Source: Rhodocyclaceae bacterium (GTDB taxonomy: Bacteria > Pseudomonadota > Gammaproteobacteria > Burkholderiales > Rhodocyclaceae). Taken from it: 64,000 nt of DNA. Where the stretch lies: positions 89,458 to 153,457 of the forward strand of contig JAVBYI010000020.1 of the NCBI GenBank assembly GCA_030824115.1, in the 5' to 3' direction. The translations under genes and the position numbers were made by a program. This document shows positions 1-7,874 of this stretch, one piece after another. Numbering within the stretch: position 1 is the stretch's first letter; every line of letters starts with the position of its first letter. The notes under the pieces were generated by a model that ran no database searches, was not told the DNA's origin, and saw nothing but the letters and a program-made list of their open reading frames with translations.

Positions 1-1
1 C

Positions 2-115
2 GAGCGTTCTCCTGCAGCCGTATTCGATGAGGAAGCAGTCATTATTGATGGCGAGGCTCGAGTCGTCGAAGGCGAACTGCTCATCGAGAGCAAAGAGGCG
101 CCGATTCAGCGCTGA
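2..115 (+). CDS. C-terminal end of an unidentified acidic protein (partial)
   Basis: An open frame enters from the left edge and stops at TGA 113-115. It encodes about 37 residues, rich in Glu, Ile and Val and ending KEAPIQR. I do not recognise the family from this fragment. It converges with the small minus-strand gene that follows and overlaps its 3' end by about 10 bp. It could be a chance open frame, but the lack of stops up to the edge and the acidic, hydrophobic-alternating composition look coding. Confidence 0.45.
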   Translation, partial: ERSPAAVFDEEAVIIDGEARVVEGELLIESKEAPIQR

Positions 116-360
116 TCGCAGCGTTGTAGGGCAGTACGAATGCGTTCGATGGTGTCCTCCATGCGCGCCTTGCGCGAGACCTCCAGCCCGAGCGATTCGG
201 CAATGCGTGTAATGCGCCGTGGATCAAGCGGAATGCCGCCAGCGTCAATCGCAGCGATCAACTGTCGGGCGCGCTCGACCTCGGAAATCGGGTGAGGGCA
301 CGGGGCAGGGCGGCCAAAGAGGCGTCGCAAGAAAGCCTTCATCGGGTCGAGTGTGTCCAT
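106..360 (-). CDS. small hypothetical protein, 84 aa
   Basis: The ORF starts at ATG 358-360; a second in-frame ATG (Met7) is an alternative start. The N-terminus is basic and hydrophobic (MKAFLRRLFGRP). It is followed by a helical segment, a turn containing GGIPLDPRRI, and a charged helix ending TIERIRTALQR. No membrane segment, catalytic motif or known domain is visible. It is divergent from yajD across a 71 bp gap. Function unknown. It is called as a gene because its composition and length are protein-like and no better frame exists here. Confidence 0.55.
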   Translation of the reverse strand: MDTLDPMKAFLRRLFGRPAPCPHPISEVERARQLIAAIDAGGIPLDPRRITRIAESLGLEVSRKARMEDTIERIRTALQRCDQR

Positions 361-373
361 ATGAGGATGCCTG

Positions 374-390
374 CGAGGGTATCATTGATC
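374..390. repeat. 17 bp motif shared with position 53592-53608
   Basis: CGAGGGTATCATTGATC lies in the divergent gap before yajD. It recurs exactly at 53592-53608 in another divergent gap, before the 53670 gene. It contains TATCAT, which could serve as a -10 element for the plus-strand gene in each case. Promoter function is inference only. Confidence 0.3.
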
Positions 391-431
391 CAGGCCGCAT
401 CAGAACTGCTATGCCATGAGAGGGATTCACC

Positions 432-815
432 ATGCCGACCATCCGGACGCCGGATACGAACAAGCTTGATCGCATTGTTGCCGAGGCCCGGCGCAGTGCG
501 GAAAAACGCGAAAAGGATTATCGCGAGCAGGCCCTGAAGATTTATCCGTGGGTGTGTGGCCGCTGTGCGCGCGAATTCACGCAGGCCAACCTGCGCGAAC
601 TGACAGTGCATCATCGTGACCACAATCACGACAATAATCCGTCGAACGGCAGTAATTGGGAGTTACTGTGCCTTTACTGTCACGATAACGAGCACCAGAA
701 ACAGATCGAGGCAACGAGCGGCCGATCCATGCCCACGCCGCAAGGCAGTGTGGCGACACACAATCCCTTCGCCGACTTGAAAGCGAAGCTCAAGATGCCA
801 ACTTCCGACCAATAG
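432..815 (+). CDS. yajD: YajD-family HNH nuclease-like protein
   Basis: The 127-residue protein is close in length and layout to enterobacterial YajD. The core carries a CxxC pair (CGRC), the HNH-type stretch HHRDHNHDNNP, then NWELLCLYCHDNEH with the second Cys pair, and the conserved tail NPFADLKAKL. The Cys pairs probably bind Zn and the His/Asn residues form a beta-beta-alpha-metal nuclease site, as known for HNH proteins. The cellular role of YajD is not established. The start ATG 432 follows AGGGATTCACC. It stands alone between the 84-aa gene and the convergent HipA-like gene. Confidence 0.85.
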   Translation: MPTIRTPDTNKLDRIVAEARRSAEKREKDYREQALKIYPWVCGRCAREFTQANLRELTVHHRDHNHDNNPSNGSNWELLCLYCHDNEHQKQIEATSGRSMPTPQGSVATHNPFADLKAKLKMPTSDQ

Positions 816-818
816 CCC

Positions 819-2138
819 CTAGCCCAAGCGGTTGATCTTCACGCGGGCGTCTTCGACGTGCCGCGCCAGTGCATCGCCGCACGAATTCCAGTCGTTGGAA
901 AATATCCCATCGCCCATCATGCGGCCAATGAACTCATCGGCGAGGGCCAGCGCTTGGCGCCACGTTTCTGATTGAACACTCGGATGCAGTCGTGCTGCCG
1001 GCAAGCTGTCCGGTAGTGTGCCGCTGCCGAGCGGTCTGAATGCCATCGGCAGCATGTCATAGGCCGGCGCAAGCTGGTATGGCCAGCCATGTTCACTGAG
1101 GAACGACAGGTTGCCATTGTGCATATCGGCGTTGCCGATCAGCGCGCCGAAAGCATACAGCAGCGCGACACCGGCGGCAGCATCGGCGGTAATGATTCCT
1201 TGTGCTTCCAGTCTGGCCGCGAGTGTCGGCCATGGCGAGTTTGCGGCGCCGACGAATTCGGCCTCGACCGACAATAGCGAATGAACTGCACGGCGCCCTC
1301 TCTGCCCCACACGGTCGAAACGCTCGACCTCAAGGAAGCGCCTGCCGGCAATATCAATCAAGCGGGAGCGTGATGCCGGAATACCGGCATCGACCAGCAC
1401 TTGGGCGGCGATATGCTCTGCCGCCAGCAGGTCGCGCCAGCGGCGTGCCACGGGGTTGTCTTCGGCCGAAGAGAATTTCACCAGGACGTGTCGGTCGGTG
1501 AATGCTACGAACTTAGGCTGCTCACCGCCGGCTGACGATCCGGGCACGTCTCCGCGTTCGGCGGCCTCGGCATGCACGGGGTAATCGGCAGGAACAACAG
1601 ACGCAGGCAGTGGGGCATCGATGAAGCGTTCGCGGGTGATATCGCCCAGCAAGAGATTTCCGACCACATCATGACCATGCGCCAGCAACGCGCGCAGCAT
1701 GTGTGTGTCCGTCCATTCTGTTAGTCGCGGCGGCAACCCCAGCGCGGCCGCGTGGTGTTCTGCATAGACCCGACCAAGAAATCCCTGCGGCCGCATGTCG
1801 AATAGCCACCAGGGCAGGCTGTCGCTATACACGCTTACCCCGTCGTCCTGCTGCATCACGAACCCGTCGTGGCTTACCGGCACCAAGATACCCCGCCGGC
1901 GAATCGTGCCATCGGTGGCGATGCGATAGACCGGGATATCCCCAAGTCCGCGACCGATATCGCGTAGTGCGTACTGAATTGATCGCCCCGACCCAATGCG
2001 CACAATGTCACCGCCAAGCGCCACTATCGCACGTGAAACCGTTGGCTGGCTGATCTTCAGCTTTTCAACGAGTTGGCGCGCCGTCAGTGGCCCTTGCCCG
2101 AGGCAAAGACGAAGTTGGTCGGCATGGGGTGGCAGCAT
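819..2138 (-). CDS. yjjJ: HipA-like kinase toxin of the YjjJ (HipH) type
   Basis: The 439-residue protein has an N-terminal winged helix-turn-helix (about 8-60, TARQLVEKLKISQPTVSRAI) fused to a HipA kinase fold. Visible kinase elements are the Gly-rich SSAGGEQPKF (201-210), VKFS with the probable ATP lysine K221, the catalytic-loop motif NADMHNGN (336-343), and AYDM (D361) in the DFG-equivalent position. This matches YjjJ in length and domain order. The fused DNA-binding domain may replace a separate HipB antitoxin; no hipB-like gene is adjacent. Family members phosphorylate translation or other targets, but the substrate here is unknown. Its own promoter and an operator-like palindrome lie just upstream. 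Confidence 0.8.
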   Translation of the reverse strand: MLPPHADQLRLCLGQGPLTARQLVEKLKISQPTVSRAIVALGGDIVRIGSGRSIQYALRDIGRGLGDIPVYRIATDGTIRRRGILVPVSHDGFVMQQDDGVSVYSDSLPWWLFDMRPQGFLGRVYAEHHAAALGLPPRLTEWTDTHMLRALLAHGHDVVGNLLLGDITRERFIDAPLPASVVPADYPVHAEAAERGDVPGSSAGGEQPKFVAFTDRHVLVKFSSAEDNPVARRWRDLLAAEHIAAQVLVDAGIPASRSRLIDIAGRRFLEVERFDRVGQRGRRAVHSLLSVEAEFVGAANSPWPTLAARLEAQGIITADAAAGVALLYAFGALIGNADMHNGNLSFLSEHGWPYQLAPAYDMLPMAFRPLGSGTLPDSLPAARLHPSVQSETWRQALALADEFIGRMMGDGIFSNDWNSCGDALARHVEDARVKINRLG

Positions 2139-2159
2139 CTAGTTGAATTACTTAGTGAA

Positions 2160-2189
2160 TATTATAGTGAATAATACACTGCTAAACAA
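2160..2189 (-). promoter_or_regulatory. promoter and palindromic operator of the HipA-like gene
   Basis: On the minus strand, -35 TTGTTT (2184-2189) and -10 TATAAT (2161-2166) are separated by 17 bp, close to the sigma-70 consensus. The -10 sits in the inverted repeat TATTAT-AGTGA-ATAATA (2160-2176). Binding by the protein's own N-terminal HTH would give autoregulation, which is inference. Confidence 0.6.
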
Positions 2190-2270
2190 GCATGCAACTA
2201 TTTGATTCATAATGACGCAGAATATCACCGCTCTGAACTGCTCACTATTGGCTGTAACTAAATGAATATT

Positions 2271-2738
2271 ATGAGTAAAAAACGAATTTTATTCGTTTGC
2301 ATGGGCAACATTTGCCGATCGCCCACGGCGGAGGGGGTAACGCGTACGCTGGCCGAGCGGCGGGGACTGATCGAGTCATTCGAGTTTGACTCGGCCGGTA
2401 CGCATGGTTATCACATCGGCAATCCACCGGATGAGCGTACGCGCAAGGCGGCAAAGCAGCGCGGTTTTGACTTGTCGAACTTGCGTGCAAGGCAGGTGAA
2501 TGAGTTTGACTTTGTGCGCTTCGACCATGTGCTGGCGATGGATCGCGATAACTTGCGTTTGTTACAACAGGCATGTCCCGAGGCGCATCGCGGCAAGTTG
2601 CGTTTGTTTCTGGAGTTCGCTGGCGGCGAGGAGGATGAGGTGCCGGACCCCTATTACGGTGGCCCGGAAGGTTTTGAGCATGTGCTCGATCTGGTCGAAA
2701 CGGCGGCTGAGGGGTTACTCAAGCAGTTGGCCAAATAA
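2271..2738 (+). CDS. low-molecular-weight protein tyrosine phosphatase
   Basis: A cytoplasmic phosphatase of about 155 residues. The P-loop CMGNICRS (C-x5-R, Cys10 and Arg16 from this start) lies at the N-terminus and the general-acid motif DPYYGG near the C-terminus, both diagnostic of the family. It hydrolyses phosphotyrosine or small aryl phosphates; the partner kinase, if any, is not in this window. An in-frame ATG at 2262 would add MNI. Neither start has a good ribosome site, and 2271 is chosen because homologues begin directly before KxILFVC. It converges on rne, with a shared hairpin between them. Confidence 0.9.
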   Translation: MSKKRILFVCMGNICRSPTAEGVTRTLAERRGLIESFEFDSAGTHGYHIGNPPDERTRKAAKQRGFDLSNLRARQVNEFDFVRFDHVLAMDRDNLRLLQQACPEAHRGKLRLFLEFAGGEEDEVPDPYYGGPEGFEHVLDLVETAAEGLLKQLAK

Positions 2739-2740
2739 CA

Positions 2741-2770
2741 AGGGCGCCGCCTGCATACAGGGGGCGCCCT
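2741..2770. terminator. bidirectional hairpin between ptp and rne
   Basis: AGGGCGCC and GGCGCCCT arms plus inner CCTG/CAGG arms around a CATA loop form a long interrupted stem. Read on the minus strand it is followed by TTGTTATTT, so it best terminates rne. It may also serve the plus-strand phosphatase gene. Confidence 0.75.
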
Positions 2771-2789
2771 ATTAGGTAAGCCGCAGGGC

Positions 2790-5477
2790 TTAGTCCTTGT
2801 GTTGCGTTTCCACCAGTTGCAGCGGTTCGTCAGGAATGACGACAGCAGCCTTGGGTTTGCGACCCAGGGTGGGGGCTGGAGCTACCACCATGACCGGGGC
2901 GGCGCTACTGCTGGTCTCGACCAACTGCAAGCCGGCCTTTTGAAGCTCGGATGAGAGGTCAATTGGCGCGGCCGGCGGGGGGGCTACCGGTGCTGGCATG
3001 GCGGCGACCGGTGCTACTGTCGGCGCAGTGACGATTTCGACCGGTGCAGCTACGGGCACCTCAATAACAGGAGCGGGCTTTGTTTCAGCCACAACCACCG
3101 GTGCCGGTTCTGCAACGATCGGCGCCGGGGTTGGCCAGGGCATGGGCTTGCTGACCTCAGCTTCTGCGGCAGGTGCGGTAAATGTCGGCGCTGGCGAGAC
3201 GGCAACTGCTGCGGGTGCCATCTCGGTGGCGACGGCTTCGGTCACGTTGGTGGTGACTGCGTCGGTCGTGTTGGCGGTTTCTGCGTTGTTGCGGCCTTCC
3301 TCGTTGCGATTGCCACGTCCGCGACCGCCGCGACGACCGCGACGGCGTGCGCCATCGGCACCAGCTTCGGCATTGGTATCGGCGGACGCCGGTTGCGCGT
3401 TGGCCAAGGCGGTTTCGGCAACGGCGGCTGTTGCTGCCGTTTGCGCTTCTTCATTGTTGCTGCCGCTGTTGCCACGATTGTCGCGGCGACCTTCGTTGTT
3501 GCGCTCGCCACGCTCCTTGCGTTGTTGCGGCTGGCGTTCCTTGTTGTCGCGATCACGCGGCGGATTGCGGTCCTTGCGTTCTGGCTTGTCCGTGGTCTCG
3601 CTGCCGTTACGTTCATTGCGGTCGCCGCGCTCACCTCGATTGTCGCGACCCTCCTTGCGGTTGCGATCACCCCGGTCATTGCGGTTACGATCGCCACGCT
3701 CATTGCGGTTGCGATCGCCACGGCCGGACTTTTCAGGGCGCTTGGTCGGCTCGGGGGTGACGACTTCAGCGACATCGCTACCCGAGAACCAGGAAATGAT
3801 CTTGGCGAAGAGGCCGGGTTTGGCCGCAGGGGCTGCAACGGGGGCCGGCTTGGCGAGCGGCGCCGGTTGGTCAGGGGTGATGCCCTTGACGGCGGCTTCG
3901 GCACGTGGTGCTTTGCCTTCGGCTGGGGCACCGGATGAGCTGTCTTCCTCTTCGGTGGGTTTCACGGCCATTTCGTAACTGGCGAGAACGACGCCTTCCA
4001 GGTTCAGCTGGTCGTGACGCAGGCGGATGATTTCGTGCTGCGGCGTTTCGAGGTGGCGATTCGGAATAATCAATAGATTGACGCGGTGGCGCATTTCAAT
4101 GCGGGCGATATCCACGCGTTTCTCGTTGAGCAGGAAGGTGCCGACATCAACGGGCACCTGGACATGCAGAGCGCCGGTGTTTTCCTTCATCGCCTCCTCT
4201 TCGAGGATGCGCAGGATGTGCAGCGCAGCCGATTCGGTCGAGCGGATATGGCCGGTGCCGGTACAGCGCGGGCAGGTGATGTAGCTGGTTTCGGCCAAGG
4301 CCGGACGCAGGCGCTGGCGCGACAGTTCGAGCAGGCCAAAGCGTGAGATCTTGCCGGTCTGGACACGGGCACGGTCGAAGTGCAGGGCGTCGCGCAGGCG
4401 GTTCTCCACTTCGCGTTGGTTCTTGGTCGACTCCATGTCAATGAAGTCGATGACAATCAGGCCACCGAGGTCGCGCAAGCGCAGCTGGCGGGCAATTTCG
4501 TCAGCCGCTTCGCAGTTGGTGCGCAAGGCGGTTTCCTCGATGTCTGAGCCCTTGGTGGCGCGGCCGGAGTTGACGTCCACCGCCACTAGTGCTTCAGTGT
4601 GGTCGATGACCACGGCACCGCCAGAGGGTAGATTGACTTGACGCGAGTAAGCGGATTCGATCTGGTGCTCGATCTGGAAGCGCGAGAACAGCGGTACATC
4701 ATCGCGGTAGCGCTTGACGCGCGAGACGGTGGCGGGCATCACGTGGGCCATGAACTGCTGCGCCTGCTCGAAGATGTCATCGGTATCGATGAGGATCTCG
4801 CCAATTTCGGGATGGAAGTAATCGCGGATGGCGCGGATGACGAGGCTGGATTCCTGATAGATCAGGAATGCGCCCGACTGCGACTTGGCGGCGCCGTCGA
4901 TGGCCGTCCACAATTGCAGCAGGTAGTTCAAGTCCCACTGCAGTTCTTCGGCGCTACGTCCGATGCCGGCAGTGCGCGCGATCAGGCTCATGCCGCCGGG
5001 GACTTCGAGCTGGTCCATGACTTCACGCAGTTCCTGACGGTCTTCACCCTCAATGCGGCGCGAGACGCCACCACCGCGCGGATTGTTGGGCATCAGCACC
5101 AGGTAGCGGCCGGCCAGCGAAATGTAGGTAGTGAGGGCCGCGCCCTTGTTGCCGCGTTCGTCTTTTTCAACCTGGACGATGAGTTCCTGGCCGACTTTCA
5201 GCGCGTCCTGAATGCGGGCACGGCCAGCTTCGACGCCGGGTTGGAAGTAGCTGCGTGAGACTTCCTTGAAGGGCAGAAAGCCATGGCGCTCGGCGCCATA
5301 ATCGACAAAGGCGGCTTCGAGACTGGGCTCGATGCGGGTGATGACCGCCTTGTAGATGTTGCTCTTGCGTTGCTCCTTGTTGGCCGATTCGATATCGAGA
5401 TCAATGAGTTTCTGACCATCGACGATCGCGACGCGGAGTTCCTCGGCTTGCGTCGCATTGAACAGCATGCGTTTCAT
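2790..5477 (-). CDS. rne: ribonuclease E
   Basis: An 895-residue endoribonuclease that starts RNA decay and processes rRNA and tRNA. The start is the Met of MKRMLFNATQ; the frame is open further upstream, but those residues are not family-like. The catalytic half has the S1 domain (NIYKAVITRIEPSLEAAFVD region), catalytic aspartates in VAVDVNSGR and LIVIDFIDM, and the Zn-link CPRC. The C-terminal half (roughly 480 onward) is low complexity: Arg/Asp/Asn repeats of RGDRNRN type, RRGRRGGRGRG, then Ala/Pro/Val-rich sequence. It probably forms the RNA-binding and scaffold region. One dispersed-repeat copy is translated in the tail as VSPAPTF. It is divergent from rluC, as in many proteobacteria. 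Confidence 0.95.
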   Translation of the reverse strand: MKRMLFNATQAEELRVAIVDGQKLIDLDIESANKEQRKSNIYKAVITRIEPSLEAAFVDYGAERHGFLPFKEVSRSYFQPGVEAGRARIQDALKVGQELIVQVEKDERGNKGAALTTYISLAGRYLVLMPNNPRGGGVSRRIEGEDRQELREVMDQLEVPGGMSLIARTAGIGRSAEELQWDLNYLLQLWTAIDGAAKSQSGAFLIYQESSLVIRAIRDYFHPEIGEILIDTDDIFEQAQQFMAHVMPATVSRVKRYRDDVPLFSRFQIEHQIESAYSRQVNLPSGGAVVIDHTEALVAVDVNSGRATKGSDIEETALRTNCEAADEIARQLRLRDLGGLIVIDFIDMESTKNQREVENRLRDALHFDRARVQTGKISRFGLLELSRQRLRPALAETSYITCPRCTGTGHIRSTESAALHILRILEEEAMKENTGALHVQVPVDVGTFLLNEKRVDIARIEMRHRVNLLIIPNRHLETPQHEIIRLRHDQLNLEGVVLASYEMAVKPTEEEDSSSGAPAEGKAPRAEAAVKGITPDQPAPLAKPAPVAAPAAKPGLFAKIISWFSGSDVAEVVTPEPTKRPEKSGRGDRNRNERGDRNRNDRGDRNRKEGRDNRGERGDRNERNGSETTDKPERKDRNPPRDRDNKERQPQQRKERGERNNEGRRDNRGNSGSNNEEAQTAATAAVAETALANAQPASADTNAEAGADGARRRGRRGGRGRGNRNEEGRNNAETANTTDAVTTNVTEAVATEMAPAAVAVSPAPTFTAPAAEAEVSKPMPWPTPAPIVAEPAPVVVAETKPAPVIEVPVAAPVEIVTAPTVAPVAAMPAPVAPPPAAPIDLSSELQKAGLQLVETSSSAAPVMVVAPAPTLGRKPKAAVVIPDEPLQLVETQHKD
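3180..3204 (+). repeat. dispersed repeat copy 1 (in rne)
   Basis: A perfect core in the AAAT form, in the antisense direction relative to rne. It is translated in frame as AVSPAPTF in the disordered C-terminal tail. Confidence 0.9.
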
Positions 5478-5514
5478 GTGTGCTCCTACGCGCGGGCAGG
5501 CAGGCACGACAAAT

Positions 5515-5538
5515 CACGCCGCGTGAAACAGCGGCGTG
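5515..5538 (-). promoter_or_regulatory. hairpin in the rne 5' untranslated region
   Basis: A perfect 8 bp stem CACGCCGC/GCGGCGTG with an 8-base loop, about 40 bp upstream of the rne ATG. RNase E commonly autoregulates through its leader; that this hairpin takes part is inference. Confidence 0.4.
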
Positions 5539-5848
5539 GCTAACGGATTTGCGGGATCGACACCATATTGGTTGGGTGTGGGCTAGGGCAAATGGGTTGG
5601 TGGTTTTTGTCGGATGGCGTCGCCAAATTTGCGGGCAACGCTTATCAAAGCCTGGGTCTGATGCGCGAATAAAATGTAGTACGTATCGCTGCTTGCGGTG
5701 AGCGACGTGACCTGGGCTCAGCAAGGTTGGCGGATGCCGGGGATCGAAAATCTCGATCAGCGGGAGCGCGCCAGCCCCATCTCGGCGCCTATACTGCCTG
5801 ACCCCGAATCTTCAAATTGCAAATTCAAGGAACCAAGGAGTATGAATC
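5539..5848. other. long intergenic leader region between rne and rluC
   Basis: The rne-rluC gap totals 468 bp (5478-5945). Apart from the rne hairpin and a possible leader ORF next to rluC, I see no gene in this part. It must hold the two divergent promoters, but I could not assign them with confidence. Confidence 0.5.
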
Positions 5849-5953
5849 ATGGGCGCCCGTCACATCTTCGTCCGTCGCCCCGGAACCGCTTCGTGTCGCC
5901 GGGCACGTCATCCGAAGATGGCAAAGCCTGCGCATTATATTGCGAATGAATGA
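5849..5953 (+). CDS. possible 34-aa leader ORF overlapping the rluC start
   Basis: AAGGAG (5835-5840) is followed, after an 8-base spacer, by ATG 5849. The frame runs 34 codons (start MGARHIFVRR, end HYIANE) to TGA 5951-5953, which overlaps the rluC ATG at 5946. The ribosome site is better than that of rluC itself, so translational coupling is possible. The peptide is Arg-rich and unrecognised. It could be a chance ORF. Confidence 0.3.
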   Translation: MGARHIFVRRPGTASCRRARHPKMAKPAHYIANE

Positions 5954-6905
5954 GTTGAGTAAAGAATCCGTCACATTCCTTGAAGTTGGGGAGGACGGCG
6001 CCGGCCAGCGTATCGACAACTTTTTGCTGAAACGCCTCAAGGGCGTGCCGAAGAGTCACGTCTATCGCATTCTCCGTAGTGGCGAAGTGCGGGTGAATAA
6101 GGGGCGGGCAGCAGCCGACCGGCGCCTGGAGTTGGGGGATCGGGTGCGGGTGCCGCCGGTCAGGATTGCCGAAAAATCGTCAGAAGTGCCTGTTCCGCCC
6201 CGTGAGTTCTCCCTTGTCTACGAGGATGAAGGTCTGCTTGCCATTGACAAGCCGGCAGGTGTGGCGGTTCACGGTGGTAGTGGCGTCGACTTTGGCGTGA
6301 TTGAACAGATCCGGCGGGCGCGCCCTGAGGCACGTTTTCTGGAGTTGGCCCATCGGCTCGACCGCGAAACCTCGGGACTGCTGTTGATCGGCAAGAAGCG
6401 CTCGGCGCTGACCCGTTTGCATGACCTGTTTCGCAACGGGGGCATCGACAAGCGCTATCTGGCGCTGGTGAAGGGCCATTGGCGTGACAAGCTGCGCAAC
6501 GTCAAGTTGCCACTGCTCAAGTACCTGACACCGGAGGGTGAGCGGCGCGTACGGGTGTCGGATGAGGGCAAGGAGGCACATTCGATCATGCGGCTCAAGG
6601 GACGCTGGGCCACGCCGCATGGAAGCTTCAGTCTGCTGGAGGTGGAGTTGCGCACCGGGAGGACGCACCAGATTCGCGTCCATCTGGCCCATCTGGGTTT
6701 TCCGATCCTCGGTGATGAAAAATATGGCGATTTCACCCTGAATCGTGACTTGCAAAAAACCGGGCTGAAACGCATGTTCCTGCATGCGCAGTCGATGCGC
6801 TTCGCGCATCCGCTGACGGGCGAGCGGCTCGAACTGGTGGCCGAGTTGTCGGATGATCTGAAACGTTACCTTGCATCGCTTGGACCGGCTGATGAATCGC
6901 TATGA
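5946..6905 (+). CDS. rluC: 23S rRNA pseudouridine synthase RluC
   Basis: The 319-residue enzyme isomerises specific uridines of 23S rRNA (955, 2504 and 2580 in E. coli). It has an N-terminal S4 RNA-binding domain (QRIDNFLLKRL to LGDRVRVPPV, about 17-75) and the RluA-type catalytic motif AHRLDRETSGLLL with the essential Asp. Further conserved parts are GRTHQIRVHLAHLGFPILGD split across the C-terminal half. The start ATG 5946 is chosen because the S4 domain begins soon after. The downstream gph overlaps its 3' end by 14 bp, which points to one transcript. Confidence 0.93.
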   Translation: MNELSKESVTFLEVGEDGAGQRIDNFLLKRLKGVPKSHVYRILRSGEVRVNKGRAAADRRLELGDRVRVPPVRIAEKSSEVPVPPREFSLVYEDEGLLAIDKPAGVAVHGGSGVDFGVIEQIRRARPEARFLELAHRLDRETSGLLLIGKKRSALTRLHDLFRNGGIDKRYLALVKGHWRDKLRNVKLPLLKYLTPEGERRVRVSDEGKEAHSIMRLKGRWATPHGSFSLLEVELRTGRTHQIRVHLAHLGFPILGDEKYGDFTLNRDLQKTGLKRMFLHAQSMRFAHPLTGERLELVAELSDDLKRYLASLGPADESL

Positions 6906-7545
6906 ACTGATTGTGTTTGACTGGGACGGTACGCTGATGGATTCGGCGGCGATGATCGTCGATAGCGTCCAGGCGGCCGCGCGCGACCTAGGCCTTGAGC
7001 CGCCCAGTGACGAACGGGCGCGCCATATCATTGGACTGGGCTTGGAGGAAGCGCTGCGTTACGCTATGCCGGACTTGCCTGAAGCGCGCTATGAGGAACT
7101 GGTTGAGCGTTATCGCCATCACTACTTGTCGCGCGATCACGAGTTGGTGCTGTTCGCGGGCGCGACAGCCCTGATTGAAGCGCTGGCCGCACAAGGGCGC
7201 TGGCTGGCCGTGGCAACCGGGAAGTCCCGGCGCGGGCTTGATCGGGCACTTGAGCACAGCGGACTGGGCGCGTTTTTCCATGGCACACGCTGTGCCGATG
7301 AATGCCATTCCAAGCCGCATCCGCAGATGCTTGACGAGTTGATGGCCGAACTTGCCGTCTCGCCAGCGCAGACTTTGATGATCGGTGACACCACGCATGA
7401 TTTGCTGATGGCGAAGAATGCGGGGGTCGATGCAGTCGGGGTGAGCTATGGGGCGCATCCGCGCTCAGCCCTGCAGGCTGCCGAACCGCGCTATCTGGCT
7501 GATTCGATGGCGGATCTGGACGCATGGTTGCGCGCCAACATCTGA
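6892..7545 (+). CDS. gph: HAD-family phosphatase, Gph-like
   Basis: A 217-residue HAD superfamily hydrolase. Motif I is DWDGTLMDS, motif II is ATGKS with its following Arg residues, the Lys of motif III lies in SKPHP, and motif IV is MIGDTTHD. This resembles phosphoglycolate phosphatase or the related beta-phosphoglucomutase-like hydrolases that sit next to rluC in many genomes; the exact substrate cannot be read from sequence. The start ATG 6892 overlaps the end of rluC. A dispersed-repeat copy lies in the segment just before motif IV and is translated LAVSPAQTL. Confidence 0.85.
   Translation: MNRYELIVFDWDGTLMDSAAMIVDSVQAAARDLGLEPPSDERARHIIGLGLEEALRYAMPDLPEARYEELVERYRHHYLSRDHELVLFAGATALIEALAAQGRWLAVATGKSRRGLDRALEHSGLGAFFHGTRCADECHSKPHPQMLDELMAELAVSPAQTLMIGDTTHDLLMAKNAGVDAVGVSYGAHPRSALQAAEPRYLADSMADLDAWLRANI
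7353..7376 (-). repeat. dispersed repeat copy 2 (in gph)
   Basis: One mismatch in the core (C to A). Translated AVSPAQTL immediately before HAD motif IV. Confidence 0.75.
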
Positions 7546-7874
7546 TCTGTGACAGTCAGGCGCTTGCCAATGGTGGCAAAGGCGTGCGCTTTGAGGCGGC
7601 GGGGCAGAGGGCCTTCGCGATTCGCTATGAAAATTGCGTACATGCCTATTTGAACCGCTGTGCGCATGTACCAACCGAACTGGACTGGAATGAAGGGGAG
7701 TTCTTCGATAGCAGCGGGCTATACTTGATCTGCGCAACGCATGGCGCGCTCTACGATCCCGCCAGCGGCGCATGTTTGGGTGGGCGCTGTAATGGCATCG
7801 GGCTGAAGGTGCTGACTATTGTCGAGCGAGATGGCAGGGTTTATTGGGTGCAGGAAGGTGAAAAAAGTGGCTGA
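7524..7874 (+). CDS. Rieske [2Fe-2S] protein, small
   Basis: A 116-residue soluble Rieske domain. The cluster ligands are C46-x-H48 (RCAHVP) and C70-x2-H73 (CATHGALYDP), with the usual spacing of a ferredoxin-like Rieske protein. It has no signal peptide or membrane segment. It overlaps gph by 22 bp and the protease gene by 8 bp, so it belongs to the rluC-gph-sppA transcription unit. Stand-alone Rieske domains usually pass electrons to an oxygenase or another redox partner. None is visible here, so the role stays open. Confidence 0.85.
   Translation: MVARQHLICDSQALANGGKGVRFEAAGQRAFAIRYENCVHAYLNRCAHVPTELDWNEGEFFDSSGLYLICATHGALYDPASGACLGGRCNGIGLKVLTIVERDGRVYWVQEGEKSG

Noticed and set aside
2998..3978. 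326-codon ORF on the plus strand opposite rne
   Set aside because: It is a shadow of the low-complexity rne tail: it is Ala/Thr/Gly/Arg-rich with no domain, and rne has clear family evidence on the other strand.
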